DNA of 64,000 bases. Origin: Parasphaerochaeta coccoides DSM 17374. Its GTDB lineage: Bacteria; Spirochaetota; Spirochaetia; Sphaerochaetales; Sphaerochaetaceae. Below, piece by piece: positions 17,727 to 26,004 of this stretch (within the stretch, counting starts at the first letter, position 1; every line of letters starts with the position of its first letter). The translations under genes and the position numbers were made by a program. The notes under the pieces were generated by a model that had not been told where the DNA came from, did no database searches, and saw only the letters and a list, made by a program, of their open reading frames with translations. The stretch spans positions 62,001 to 126,000 of the forward strand of contig NC_015436.1 of assembly GCF_000208385.1 (NCBI RefSeq), written 5' to 3'.

Positions 17727-18659
17727 ATGTGGCATATAATAACTCTTGTCTTTCCTTATGCGATTGCCTATACCATCCCCATGTTGGTCACTGCGCTCGG
17801 CGGTCTGTACAGCGAGAGAAGCGGTGTCACCAACCTGGGTCTCGAAGGTTTGATGCTGGTTGGTTATTTTGCTTGCGCTTTGTTCATCAGAAGTTTTGAA
17901 AGCAGCTTCTACGCGTGGGCTTTGCCACTCGGACTTTTGACAGGGATGCTGGCGGGAGCGTTGTTCAGTCTTCTCCACGCCTTTGCTTCAATTAATCTGC
18001 GTGCTGACCAGACGATTAGCGGCACGGCAATCAATATGCTTGCCGCCGCCCTGACTGTCTATCTGGCACGGGTTTTCAGCGGCAGCGGCAACATCCGCAT
18101 CATGATGGGCATTGTCCGTTCAGATGTCCCGGTGCTGTCGAAGATTCCCGTCCTTGGGCCTCTGTTCTTTTCCCAGACATACTGGAGTACATGGCTTGTC
18201 CTGGCAATCTGGGGGGCTTCCTGGTGGTTCCTCTACAAGACATCCTTCGGTCTGCGTCTGCGTGCCTGCGGCGAGCATCCGTCGGCTGTTGCGTCAGCAG
18301 GTGTCAATGTGCGGCTGATGCGCTACTTCGGAGTAGTGATGAGCGGAGCATTGGCAGGGCTGGGCGGTGGTGCCATCCTGATTACCTACAGCGGTGAGTT
18401 CAACGGGAGCGTGGCAGGGCTTGGTTTCCTCTCCATTGCGGCGTTGATTTTCGGGCAGTGGAAGCCTTTGGGCATCCTGGGCGCTACGTTCTTCTTTGGG
18501 TTGGCTACTACTGTTGCAAATGTGTCCCAAGCCATTCCACAGCTTGCTGTCATTCCTCCGATGTACCTGAAGATATTCCCCTACGTGGTGACGTTGATTG
18601 CTTTGGTCGTTTTCTCCAAGCGGTCCGCGGCGCCCAGGGCGAGCGGCATACCGTTCTGA
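17727..18659 (+). CDS. Nucleoside ABC transporter permease (YufQ-like)
   Basis: A 310-residue second permease of the importer. The ATG at 17718 lies directly against AAGGAGG with no spacing, so I chose the in-frame ATG at 17727, which is nine bases from it and one base past the upstream stop codon. The family start is clear: Y-S-E-R-S-G-V-T-N-L-G-L-E-G near residue 30. The remaining sequence is hydrophobic helices, including A-C-G-E-H-P-S-A-V-A-S-A-G. A hairpin terminator follows. Confidence 0.92.
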   Translation: MWHIITLVFPYAIAYTIPMLVTALGGLYSERSGVTNLGLEGLMLVGYFACALFIRSFESSFYAWALPLGLLTGMLAGALFSLLHAFASINLRADQTISGTAINMLAAALTVYLARVFSGSGNIRIMMGIVRSDVPVLSKIPVLGPLFFSQTYWSTWLVLAIWGASWWFLYKTSFGLRLRACGEHPSAVASAGVNVRLMRYFGVVMSGALAGLGGGAILITYSGEFNGSVAGLGFLSIAALIFGQWKPLGILGATFFFGLATTVANVSQAIPQLAVIPPMYLKIFPYVVTLIALVVFSKRSAAPRASGIPF

Positions 18660-18671
18660 TTCCCTGGTTGC

Positions 18672-18725
18672 TGTCCCGCCGGCTGATGAATCTTGGCATG
18701 GCGGGACAATGACCGGTTTTCTTTT
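18672..18725 (+). terminator. Probable terminator after the nucleoside importer
   Basis: TGTCCCGCC (18672-18680) pairs perfectly with GGCGGGACA (18700-18708). A T-rich stretch GGTTTTCTTTTTC begins seven bases later. The 19-base loop and the gap before the T-run make it imperfect. Confidence 0.6.
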
Positions 18726-18852
18726 TCGTGCCGCTGAGAAAAGAGGTCTTTCATAGGAGCCATGCGTGTAAAAGGAAGAAGACGCAAGGGGAAAAATACG
18801 GTATGGTGTAGAGGGGACATCCATCTCTGATTGTGATGTTCCGGGAGGCACC

Positions 18853-19683
18853 ATGGAAGATTTGAAAAAGAAAATGAATGAATCATCCGCATACATTCGC
18901 GGAATCATAGGGGATATGCCCGTGGAGATTGGCATTATCCTGGGCAGCGGGCTTGGCGCCCTTGCTGATGAAGTGACCGATGCAACAGTAATCCTTTACA
19001 AGGATATTCCCCATTTCCCGGTATCCACCGTCCCCGGTCATGCCGGTCGCTTAGTGATAGGTTCCCTCCGTGGACGGAAGGTTGTGTGCATGCAGGGTCG
19101 TTTCCATTACTACGAAGGCTATGGGATGGATCTCGTGGTGTTCCCCGTACAGGTCATGTACGCCCTCGGTGTAAGGAATCTCCTGCTCACCAATGCCGCC
19201 GGATGCGTGAACCCCGCATGGGAGCCGGGTTCCCTTATGATTATCAGCGACCATATCAAGCTGGTTCAGGATAATCCCCTGAGGGGACGCAACGATGAGT
19301 CCCTTGGCCCACGTTTCTTTGATATGTCCCGTGCCTATGATATACAGCTCAGGAAGCTGGCTCGACGCTGCGCCCAGGATCTGGGCATTGATATCCGCGA
19401 GGGGGTCTACCAGTTGTTCACCGGGCCATCCTTTGAAACTCCCGCTGAGGTCAGGATGGCACGTCTGCTCGGAGCTGATGCCGTGGGCATGTCTACGGTT
19501 CCGGAAGCCATTGCGGCAAGTCATCTGGGCATAAGGACGTTGGGAATCAGTTGTCTGACCAACATGGCGTCCGGAATCCTTGATCAGCCGCTCAACCATG
19601 AAGAAGTGCTGGAGACAGGGGAAAAGGTCAAGGAGACATTCTCCGCTTTGGTTCGCGACATCGTACAGAAATGGCCGTTGTGA
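18853..19683 (+). CDS. punA: Purine nucleoside phosphorylase (trimeric type)
   Basis: A 276-residue cytoplasmic enzyme that cleaves purine nucleosides with phosphate to base and ribose-1-phosphate. The ATG follows GGGAGGCACC. Family marks are ILGSGLG near residue 30, the phosphate-binding VPGHAGRLVIG, MQGRFHYYEGY, TNAAGCVNP, FTGPSFETPAE and the C-terminal S-C-L-T-N-M-A-S-G-I-L substrate-binding segment ending in N-H-E-E-V. It sits just after the nucleoside importer, so imported purine nucleosides are probably salvaged directly. The next gene overlaps its 3' end, which suggests one transcript with the following four genes. Confidence 0.95.
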   Translation: MEDLKKKMNESSAYIRGIIGDMPVEIGIILGSGLGALADEVTDATVILYKDIPHFPVSTVPGHAGRLVIGSLRGRKVVCMQGRFHYYEGYGMDLVVFPVQVMYALGVRNLLLTNAAGCVNPAWEPGSLMIISDHIKLVQDNPLRGRNDESLGPRFFDMSRAYDIQLRKLARRCAQDLGIDIREGVYQLFTGPSFETPAEVRMARLLGADAVGMSTVPEAIAASHLGIRTLGISCLTNMASGILDQPLNHEEVLETGEKVKETFSALVRDIVQKWPL

Positions 19684-20159
19684 ACGCTTCTGATGTCATC
19701 TCTCGGCTCGGTCTTGAGCCGCTGGAAGGAGAGGGCGGGTATTTTCGGCCGCTCTCTCCCTTTCTCTCTCCGCAGGGAGAAAAAATTGGGAGCGGCATCC
19801 TCTATCTGATGACGACCGCTTCTTGGTCCAGTCTCCATCTGCTTTCCGCCGATGAAAGCTGGCATTTCGCCGCGGGAGATCCTGTGGAGCAATTGCTTCT
19901 GGAGCCTGACGGGTCATGGTCTGTCCGTATCCTGGGAGCGGATATCATGGCGGGACATATCCCTGCCGCCATGGTGGAAAAAGGCAGATGGCAAGGAAGC
20001 CGGCCATATCCCGGCGGAGAGGCGGGCTGGTCATTATGTACCGCTGTCATGTGTCCTCCATTTGACGATCAGCAGTATATTCAAGGTAGGGAGGATTTGC
20101 TGAATCATTATCATGGCTGTGCCTTGGTACGCGAGTTTCTTGCCGCATGGGGGACGTGA
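19671..20159 (+). CDS. Cupin-type protein of the DUF985 family
   Basis: A 162-residue protein resembling the small cupin family typified by yeast YML079w: L-G-L-E-P near the start, G-G-Y-F-R, S-S-L-H, W-H-F-A-A-G-D-P in the core and A-V-M-C-P-P-F-D near the end. Proteins of this family form a beta-barrel but their reaction is mostly unknown. The first ATG overlaps the phosphorylase gene by 13 bases. A GTG at 19680 would overlap its stop by four bases and is an equally good start. Neither has a clear ribosome-binding site, so coupling to the upstream gene is likely. Confidence 0.8.
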   Translation: MAVVNASDVISRLGLEPLEGEGGYFRPLSPFLSPQGEKIGSGILYLMTTASWSSLHLLSADESWHFAAGDPVEQLLLEPDGSWSVRILGADIMAGHIPAAMVEKGRWQGSRPYPGGEAGWSLCTAVMCPPFDDQQYIQGREDLLNHYHGCALVREFLAAWGT

Positions 20160-20902
20160 TGGAAATGAATGTACATGATGCCGTCATTGTAGTGACAGGC
20201 GGAACCAGCACTTTGGGGGAAGCCATATGCCGCGCTTTCCTTCATGAAGGCGCATACGTATGGTGCGGCTGGACTTCCCCACACGGAAAGAAGCGAGCCT
20301 TGACCTTGGCAGAGGAAGTCGGCTCGCGACTTTTGCCCCTGCGTATTGACGTGCGTGATGGTGCCTCTGTAACTGCGGCGCGGGATGCCGTCATGAAAGA
20401 ACATGGATACCTTGATGTCCTGGTCAACAATGCCGGAGTATTCACGGTATCCAGTCAGGAAGACTTGGCGGAGCAGGATTGGGATACTGTTTTTGACACC
20501 AACATCACGGGTGTGTGGCGCATGGTGAAGACTTTCCTGCCAGTATTGGCTGATGGTGGTTCCATAGTGAACATCTCCAGCATGAACGCATCCCGTCCGG
20601 GCTTCGGCGGTACCGCGCATTATGATGCCTCCAAAGGTGCCGTGTCTTCCTATACGGCCAGCCTTGCCGCCGAGGTGGGGCCGCGGATACGGGTCAATGC
20701 CGTGGCGCCCGGCTTGATTGATGCGCCGTATCTGCATGAAGGAGATTCTTCCCTTGCCCAATCCTATGTGCGGAGGGCGGCACTGGGTCGCCTTGTCCAG
20801 GCTTCGGAGGCAGCGGACATGGTGCTGTTCCTGGCTTCGGAAAGGGCGCGTGCTGTCACAGGCCAGATTTTTGGTGTAGACTGCGGATATCCTTTGGGAT
20901 GA
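20159..20902 (+). CDS. Short-chain dehydrogenase/reductase
   Basis: A 247-residue classical SDR oxidoreductase. The N-terminal nucleotide-binding motif is T-G-G-T-S-T-L-G, a variant of TGxxxGxG. VNNAGVF follows, then the catalytic Ser in V-N-I-S-S-M-N and the Tyr-Lys pair in H-Y-D-A-S-K. The C-terminal R-A-V-T-G-Q-I-F-G-V-D-C-G is standard. I chose the ATG at 20159, one base overlapping the cupin stop; an in-frame ATG at 20147 would overlap by 13 bases. Cofactor choice and substrate cannot be read from sequence. It belongs to the run of overlapping genes after the phosphorylase. Confidence 0.9.
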   Translation: MEMNVHDAVIVVTGGTSTLGEAICRAFLHEGAYVWCGWTSPHGKKRALTLAEEVGSRLLPLRIDVRDGASVTAARDAVMKEHGYLDVLVNNAGVFTVSSQEDLAEQDWDTVFDTNITGVWRMVKTFLPVLADGGSIVNISSMNASRPGFGGTAHYDASKGAVSSYTASLAAEVGPRIRVNAVAPGLIDAPYLHEGDSSLAQSYVRRAALGRLVQASEAADMVLFLASERARAVTGQIFGVDCGYPLG

Positions 20903-20909
20903 GGAAGAA

Positions 20910-21599
20910 ATGAAAATACTCTGCATATCAGATACGCCGGATCCCATTGTATATTCCAGCCACATAACCGAGCGTTACGGGAATGTGGATTTTGTCATCA
21001 GTGCCGGAGACCTGTCACTGCCCTATTATGAATACATTATTTCGACCTTGAACAAACCGCTGTTCTTTGTCTTCGGCAATCACAACCTGGAGCATTTCCA
21101 TTACTTCAAGAAAGACGGGATGGAGGCTGCCATGGAGCAGCCTCGGTTTGGCAGTCTGCCTCCCTATGGAGGGGACTACATAGACGGTAAAGTAACGCGG
21201 GACAGGAAAACGGGAGTTCTTGTCGCTGGACTTGGAGGGTCAAACCGTTACAACAATGGTGCGCATCAGTTCACTGACAAGCAGATGATGCGCAGGATTC
21301 TGGCCATGGCGCCGCGTCTGCTCTACAACAAACTCAGGTATGGACGCTATCTTGATATCCTGGTGACCCATGCGGCGCCCTATGGCATCAATGATGACAT
21401 TGATCCCTGCCATGTCGGGTTCAAGAGTTTCTTGAAATTCATGAAATGGTTCGAGCCGAAGTACCTGTTGCACGGACATGTGCATATGACCGACTTGAAT
21501 GCCGCGCGTATCAAGACGTATCACAAGACGAAAGTCATCAACGTGTACCTGAACTACACGCTGGAGGATTCGGAACTTGGAGGAAAGGACAATGAATAG
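20910..21599 (+). CDS. Metallophosphoesterase-like protein with an atypical first metal motif
   Basis: A 229-residue protein of the calcineurin-like phosphoesterase fold. The later motifs are intact: S-A-G-D-L, F-G-N-H-N, V-T-H-A-A-P and H-G-H-V-H. The first motif, normally D-x-H, reads S-D-T-P-D-P, so the usual metal-binding His is Pro. I recall a subfamily with S-D-x-x-D-P here, so it may be a family trait and not damage. The ATG follows GAGGAAGAA. The gene overlaps the next one by eight bases, and such pairs with a ParB-like gene may be conserved in spirochaetes. The substrate is unknown. Confidence 0.82.
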   Translation: MKILCISDTPDPIVYSSHITERYGNVDFVISAGDLSLPYYEYIISTLNKPLFFVFGNHNLEHFHYFKKDGMEAAMEQPRFGSLPPYGGDYIDGKVTRDRKTGVLVAGLGGSNRYNNGAHQFTDKQMMRRILAMAPRLLYNKLRYGRYLDILVTHAAPYGINDDIDPCHVGFKSFLKFMKWFEPKYLLHGHVHMTDLNAARIKTYHKTKVINVYLNYTLEDSELGGKDNE

Positions 21600-22503
21600 G
21601 GATTTGGCGTATCAGGCCAATGAAGATTTCGCCAAGGCTCGCTCCAGAGGCCGGATGCAGTCGTTGATGGATGCCATCCAATGGCACAACGTTGACCTGC
21701 TGTCACTGTACGAAGTCACCAGCCTCATCAAACCGAAGAAAGAGACATATTTGGGAATCAAGACGATTCCTGTGGATAAAATCATTGGTTCCGAGGGACG
21801 TTACCATGATTTCACCAGCGCCTTCTATCCCAAGAAGGACTTGCTCAGGGGACGGTGGGAAAGCATAGACCGCGCCCACAGAACCTATATCAACCTGCCG
21901 CCGATTAGCGTCTATAAGCTAGGGGAATGGTATTTTGTCCGTGACGGAAACCACCGGGTGTCCGTGGCGCGGACACAGGGGGTGGAGTTCATTGATGCGG
22001 AAGTGGTCGAGCTGGATACCGAGATTGAACTTGAACCGGGCATGACCATGCGCACGCTGCGCAAGAGCGTGGTGGACTACGAACGGAAATGCTTCATAGA
22101 GGAATATCAGCCGGAGAAATACCTGGACATGGGACTGATTTCCTTCACATCGCCCGGCATGTATCCTGAGATGGTCAATCATATCCTTGTACATAAATAC
22201 TATATCAACCAGAACCGTAAAGAGGAGATTCCGTTCTCGGAGGCCGCCCGCTCATGGTTCGACAATGTTTATATGCCCATTGTGAGGGAAATACGGCGTG
22301 ATGGTCTCTTGGCTACGTTTCCGGGAAAGACGGAAACTGATCTCTACATGTGGATTGTGCGCCATTGGGACAATCTGAAACATTCCACGGGGAATCAATC
22401 AGTTTCCATCACCACCGCTGCCCGTGATTACCAGAAACGCTTCGGGACAGGATTTTGGGGTCGCATGAAGCAGCGGTTCAAGAATGTTTTCTCCAAGAAG
22501 TGA
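21592..22503 (+). CDS. ParB/sulfiredoxin-like domain protein of unknown function
   Basis: A 303-residue protein. The central segment (about residues 35-135) contains I-K-T-I-P-V-D-K-I-I-G-S-E-G-R and W-Y-F-V-R-D-G-N-H-R-V-S-V-A-R, which resembles the ParB N-terminal nuclease/CTPase fold motif. The rest is not recognised; it is rich in charged and aromatic residues and ends in a basic tail (MKQRFKNVFSKK). The ATG follows GGAGGAAAGGACA inside the previous gene, so the two are coupled. It is convergent with the flavodoxin-like gene, three bases apart. There is no nearby ParA, so a chromosome-partition role is unlikely. Confidence 0.7.
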   Translation: MNRDLAYQANEDFAKARSRGRMQSLMDAIQWHNVDLLSLYEVTSLIKPKKETYLGIKTIPVDKIIGSEGRYHDFTSAFYPKKDLLRGRWESIDRAHRTYINLPPISVYKLGEWYFVRDGNHRVSVARTQGVEFIDAEVVELDTEIELEPGMTMRTLRKSVVDYERKCFIEEYQPEKYLDMGLISFTSPGMYPEMVNHILVHKYYINQNRKEEIPFSEAARSWFDNVYMPIVREIRRDGLLATFPGKTETDLYMWIVRHWDNLKHSTGNQSVSITTAARDYQKRFGTGFWGRMKQRFKNVFSKK

Positions 22504-22506
22504 CAG

Positions 22507-23103
22507 TCAGTTCTGCGGCGTGACTATCTTGGCCATGGTGTGGGCGTAAACTTCCAGGGCTTTCCCCATGCTTTGAGCAGGGCGGATGGTGCCGTCCTTT
22601 CCTGCCCGGTGGACGACGCCCTGGGGCGGCTGTGCGGGAACTCCCGGCTTTATCTGCGTGCCATAGGGTATGTGTATCATTCCCAGGCTCTGCGCCCAAT
22701 GCGCCATTGTCTCAAGGGCACGGGAAGGTTCATCCGTCTCGTCCGAACTGCTGGTGAAGCATCCGAAGAACTTGCCTTCCAGTTCCCCGCTTTCCTTCAG
22801 CGGCCATGCTGTGTCCATGAAGGCGTTCATCTCCGGCGTCACATTGCCGAAGCGCGAAGGAGAGCCGAGGATGATGAGGGAGCTTTTGATGAGGGTGGAT
22901 ATTGTGGCTTCTCCCAGGGAGATGATGTCTTCATAGAAATCGTTGGTGCTCTCCAGTGTGTTCGCCAGAATGTGAAGGTCATCGTCCTTGACCCGGTACA
23001 GGCGTGCATCAAAGCCCATTTCGGCAAAGGAATCCTTCAGGTGACTGCCCATGATGAAGCAGTTTCCCGTGGTACTGTGAATGATGATGGAACAACGTTT
23101 CAT
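22507..23103 (-). CDS. Flavodoxin-like NAD(P)H-dependent oxidoreductase (WrbA-like)
   Basis: A 198-residue flavodoxin-fold protein. The FMN phosphate loop is visible as S-T-T-G-N near residue 10, and the isoalloxazine-binding region as G-S-P-S-R-F-G-N-V-T-P-E-M, which is close to the WrbA pattern (G-x-P-T-R-F-G). The ATG at 23103 has GAGG eight bases upstream; a longer frame upstream lacks a ribosome-binding site. It probably reduces quinones or small electrophiles or carries electrons. It is transcribed in the same direction as the ABC ATPase and GntR genes but 78 bases away. Confidence 0.85.
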   Translation of the reverse strand: MKRCSIIIHSTTGNCFIMGSHLKDSFAEMGFDARLYRVKDDDLHILANTLESTNDFYEDIISLGEATISTLIKSSLIILGSPSRFGNVTPEMNAFMDTAWPLKESGELEGKFFGCFTSSSDETDEPSRALETMAHWAQSLGMIHIPYGTQIKPGVPAQPPQGVVHRAGKDGTIRPAQSMGKALEVYAHTMAKIVTPQN

Positions 23104-23181
23104 GTCAAGAACCTCGCTTGTGAAGTGGTACGTCATATCCACTATATACTATGGATCGGACGTCTCGGATAGCTAAATGTA

Positions 23182-23964
23182 TCAGCACCACGCGGAATAC
23201 AAACCGTCGCGATGATCAATGTAGACCTTTTGTCCATATGCGTCAGCCAGGATTTCCTCGGTGAGGATGTCTTCCTTGGGACCGTCAGCCATAATCCTGC
23301 CGTCCTTCATCACGATGACCCTTTCGATTTCCGTGATGATTTCGCTCAGTTCATGGGTGATGAGAACCAATGTCTTGCCGGTATCCGCCAGGGTTCTGAG
23401 CGTGGAACGGTACTGCGCGCGGGAAGGGAAGTCCAGGCTGGTGACGGCTTCATCGAGTATCAGCAGGGAAGGGTCGTTGATGCAGGCGCGGGCAATCAGC
23501 GCTCTGCGGGCTTCTCCTGATGAGAGGGTGTTCATGCTCTTGTCCTTCAGATGGATGATGTTGAATTTCTCCATGATGTCATGCGCCTGACGGTCATGCT
23601 CAGGGGTGACATGATGGGAAAAATCAAGGCCGATGGAGCTGAATAGACCGGAAATGACGATTTCCGTGACAGTATAGGTGGTCGAGCAAAGTGTCTGGAG
23701 CGGTTGTGACACAATACCTAGCTTTTTCCTCAGTTCATGGATATGCCATTTCCTTTGTCCGAAAAGGATGCGTGAGAAGTTTTCCCTGTACAGGGGATGC
23801 ACGCCCATGGACATGACACCCGCCAAGGTGCTTTTGCCTGCTCCGTTAGCTCCGATGATGGCAATATGCTGATGTTCTTCTATGCACAGGGATACATCAT
23901 CAAGGATGATGCGGCCGTTCCTGCTTACGGTGGCATGGCTGATATCGACGACAGGCATATTCAT
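23182..23964 (-). CDS. Stand-alone ABC ATPase (YlmA/ModF-like)
   Basis: A 260-residue ABC ATPase with Walker A GANGAGKST near residue 38, signature L-S-S-G-E-A-R-R and Walker B L-L-I-L-D-E-A-V-T-S-L-D. The signature lacks the usual Gly-Gly, as in the YlmA/ModF-like stand-alone group. There is no permease or binding protein nearby. The gene starts four bases after the GntR regulator stop, so the two are one transcript. It might energise a transporter encoded elsewhere or act in the cytoplasm; neither can be shown here. Confidence 0.85.
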   Translation of the reverse strand: MNMPVVDISHATVSRNGRIILDDVSLCIEEHQHIAIIGANGAGKSTLAGVMSMGVHPLYRENFSRILFGQRKWHIHELRKKLGIVSQPLQTLCSTTYTVTEIVISGLFSSIGLDFSHHVTPEHDRQAHDIMEKFNIIHLKDKSMNTLSSGEARRALIARACINDPSLLILDEAVTSLDFPSRAQYRSTLRTLADTGKTLVLITHELSEIITEIERVIVMKDGRIMADGPKEDILTEEILADAYGQKVYIDHRDGLYSAWC

Positions 23965-23968
23965 CTTT

Positions 23969-24736
23969 CTATAGGTTGACAGGTCTTGCCAGTTCTAAAT
24001 CTGAAACGAACATGTTTTCAAACATGCGGCGCAGGTTGGTCATGCGAGTCAGTATCAGGGCAACGGCCAGGTTCGTTTGCCCGTCATCAAGGGCTTCTAT
24101 CAAATAGCGATATTCGTTGACCTTCTTCTTTTTCTCCGTGAAGGACTCTTCGAGTTTCTCCAAATGGGAATGGAGCAGAGGTGAAAAGTTTTCATAGAAG
24201 CTGTTGAAAATGATGTTGTCGACGGAGTGGAACAGGGTCTTGTGGAAGTTGATGTCAGTCTGGCGGAAAAGTTGGACGGCTTCCGTGTCCTTGTGGTCTT
24301 CAAGGCGGGGAATGAGCTGCTCCATCTTGGTGACGAAACGTTCCAAAGTGCGCACTATCAGCATCCTCTGAGGATTGCGGGAGAGTTCGTAGGTCGAGGC
24401 AATCTCAATCACCGTCCGGGCTTTTATCAGGTCGAGTGTCATTTTCCGATCGTGGCAGTGGGAAGAAAACAGTGTGGCGGAAAGAGATCCGACGAATTGG
24501 TCAAGGTTGTTGGACTTCACGATCGCGTTGCGTCCTTGGCTGATTTGTACCAAGCCTTTTGCCTCAAGTCCCTTGAAGGCTTCCCTTATGGAACGGGAGC
24601 TTGTGGAGAACTGCTTGGCGAGCTCCTGTTGGGAGGGCAGCTTCTCTCCTGCCTTATAGGTGTTGTTCAAGATCATGTCTTCCAGTTTTGAGGCGATTTG
24701 GGAAGATTTTGTTTCTGTCACCAACGATAGCATCAT
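23969..24736 (-). CDS. GntR-family (FadR subgroup) transcriptional regulator
   Basis: A 255-residue regulator. The N-terminal winged helix is typical: L-E-D-M-I-L-N-N, G-E-K-L-P-S-Q-Q-E-L-A-K-Q-F, S-x-R-S-I-R-E-A-F-K-G-L-E-A-K-G-L-V. An all-helical FCD-like domain (about residues 85-235) should bind the effector. Three ATG codons lie close together; I chose 24736 because AAAAGG is eight bases away, while 24742 is only two bases from it. A perfect 16-bp palindrome (24835-24850) lies about 100 bases upstream and is the likely operator for autoregulation. It is cotranscribed with the ABC ATPase gene. Confidence 0.9.
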   Translation of the reverse strand: MMLSLVTETKSSQIASKLEDMILNNTYKAGEKLPSQQELAKQFSTSSRSIREAFKGLEAKGLVQISQGRNAIVKSNNLDQFVGSLSATLFSSHCHDRKMTLDLIKARTVIEIASTYELSRNPQRMLIVRTLERFVTKMEQLIPRLEDHKDTEAVQLFRQTDINFHKTLFHSVDNIIFNSFYENFSPLLHSHLEKLEESFTEKKKKVNEYRYLIEALDDGQTNLAVALILTRMTNLRRMFENMFVSDLELARPVNL

Positions 24737-24834
24737 CAGCATGTCCTTTTTTCGGGGGATGGAATGGATTTGTCTTTATGGATGAGGCACCATCATTTTT
24801 CTGAATGATACTTGAAATATGAGAAAAATTAAAG

Positions 24835-24850
24835 AAGTCAACGTTGACTT
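24835..24850. promoter_or_regulatory. Palindromic operator candidate of the GntR regulator
   Basis: AAGTCAACGTTGACTT is a perfect 16-bp palindrome in the region between the divergent GntR gene and the 25-kb noncoding stretch. Confidence 0.55.
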
Positions 24851-24889
24851 TATGGTTTCATAATGCATTTTTCGGTTACTCCGAAGGGA

Positions 24890-25236
24890 GATATGAGGGT
24901 GTTGTCGAAATAAATGTGACTCTCCTGTAATTTTTTTCCTTTCCACATCCTGTTTTCCATGTAATAATCCTTTTGTCGTTGCTTTCGTCCGTACTGATTT
25001 TTTCCGCATACGGACAAACCAGGGGGAGAGAAATCACCTTGGGAGTAGAAGGAGGAGCCGCTGGGTCACTGGTCCAGCGGTTTTTTTGCGGCCACAAAAA
25101 GCCGGGGACAAACAAGACCACCGGCTCGGACAAGCCAACCAAACCGCAGTATCACGTACAGATGAGGGGAGCTTCCCCACGTAAGAGCCTTGTCCACGGT
25201 TGAAACGGAAAGCCGGGTTCCCGCATTCAATGCATC
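24890..25236 (+). other. Structured non-coding region, possible small RNA or leader
   Basis: No convincing gene lies here. A possible promoter (TTGTCG at 24902, 18-base spacer, TGTAAT) precedes a stem GTCCGTA/TACGGAC, a purine-rich stretch and then the strong terminator at 25058-25087, giving a putative transcript of about 150 bases. Beyond the terminator are two more possible stems (GCCGG/CCGGC and GGGGA/TCCCC) before the lipoprotein start. I do not recognise a known riboswitch or RNA family. Confidence 0.4.
25058..25087 (+). terminator. Strong orphan terminator
   Basis: CCGCTGG (25058-25064) pairs perfectly with CCAGCGG (25074-25080) and is followed at once by seven T. No gene upstream on this strand needs it. 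Confidence 0.85.
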
Positions 25237-26004
25237 ATGAAGCTTTTTTCTCGTCAGCTTGGATTTCTGCTCTGTCGCATCTTCTGTCTTCTTTGCCTCC
25301 TGGCGCTTGCGGGATGCGGATGGGAACCTGTGGGGCATCGTCCTGTGCGTGTTTCCTTGGATGCGCACCATCCCTGGGATGAAGAAGGAACGGAGATTTG
25401 GTATACCCTGATATGGAACAATGGGGAAACATTGGTACGACGCCACATGAATGCTGGCAAAGAGACTGTCATCTCCGTGCCGTTGGGCAAGACGTGCGTC
25501 ATCTGCGCGTTCCCCTTGGGAGAACTGGCTCCCTATGCCGGGGCATGGACGCCACGGTCGGGAGGTTCCACGGTTGTTCTTTCCCAGACGCAGGGCGCTC
25601 TCGGTGATTTTCTTCTTTCCCTTGTGAAGCAGGACGCAATAGTCATTGAAGCGATGGATTATCCTGCCGTCGCCGCTGTTGCCACGGAGAAATGTGGGGA
25701 TGTGAGGATGCTGGATCTGGAAAAGTTTGGCCTTGCCCTGCTCAACGGAACCTTGTCGGAAGCATCTTTCTCCCGGAAAGAAGAAAAAATTGTCGTCCTT
25801 CATGACGTTCCTTCAGGACGTTGGGTATCAGAGACAGGAAGTGACAAACCTCTCTGGATTGGCATGGGGATGCCTGTTCCTCATATGAGCCTGGGTGCCG
25901 GAAAATACAGGTACTATTGTGCATCCCTCCGCATTGAGCTTGATATCGTGGTAGAGGAAGGCGTACCGAATGCGTCAATTATGCTGAAACCACGGTATCT
26001 GTGA
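25237..26004 (+). CDS. Hypothetical lipoprotein
   Basis: A 255-residue protein. The signal peptide is long and hydrophobic with several Leu and Cys residues and ends in the lipobox L-A-G-C at about residue 27, so it should be lipid-anchored. The mature part is rich in beta-type sequence and contains no motif I recognise. There is no clear ribosome-binding site before the ATG at 25237. It precedes the serine dehydratase gene by about 125 bases. Function unknown. Confidence 0.7.
   Translation: MKLFSRQLGFLLCRIFCLLCLLALAGCGWEPVGHRPVRVSLDAHHPWDEEGTEIWYTLIWNNGETLVRRHMNAGKETVISVPLGKTCVICAFPLGELAPYAGAWTPRSGGSTVVLSQTQGALGDFLLSLVKQDAIVIEAMDYPAVAAVATEKCGDVRMLDLEKFGLALLNGTLSEASFSRKEEKIVVLHDVPSGRWVSETGSDKPLWIGMGMPVPHMSLGAGKYRYYCASLRIELDIVVEEGVPNASIMLKPRYL

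Noticed and set aside
24973-25203. 76-codon plus-strand frame over the orphan terminator
   Set aside because: It would be translated through a perfect terminator hairpin and has no ribosome-binding site or known motif.
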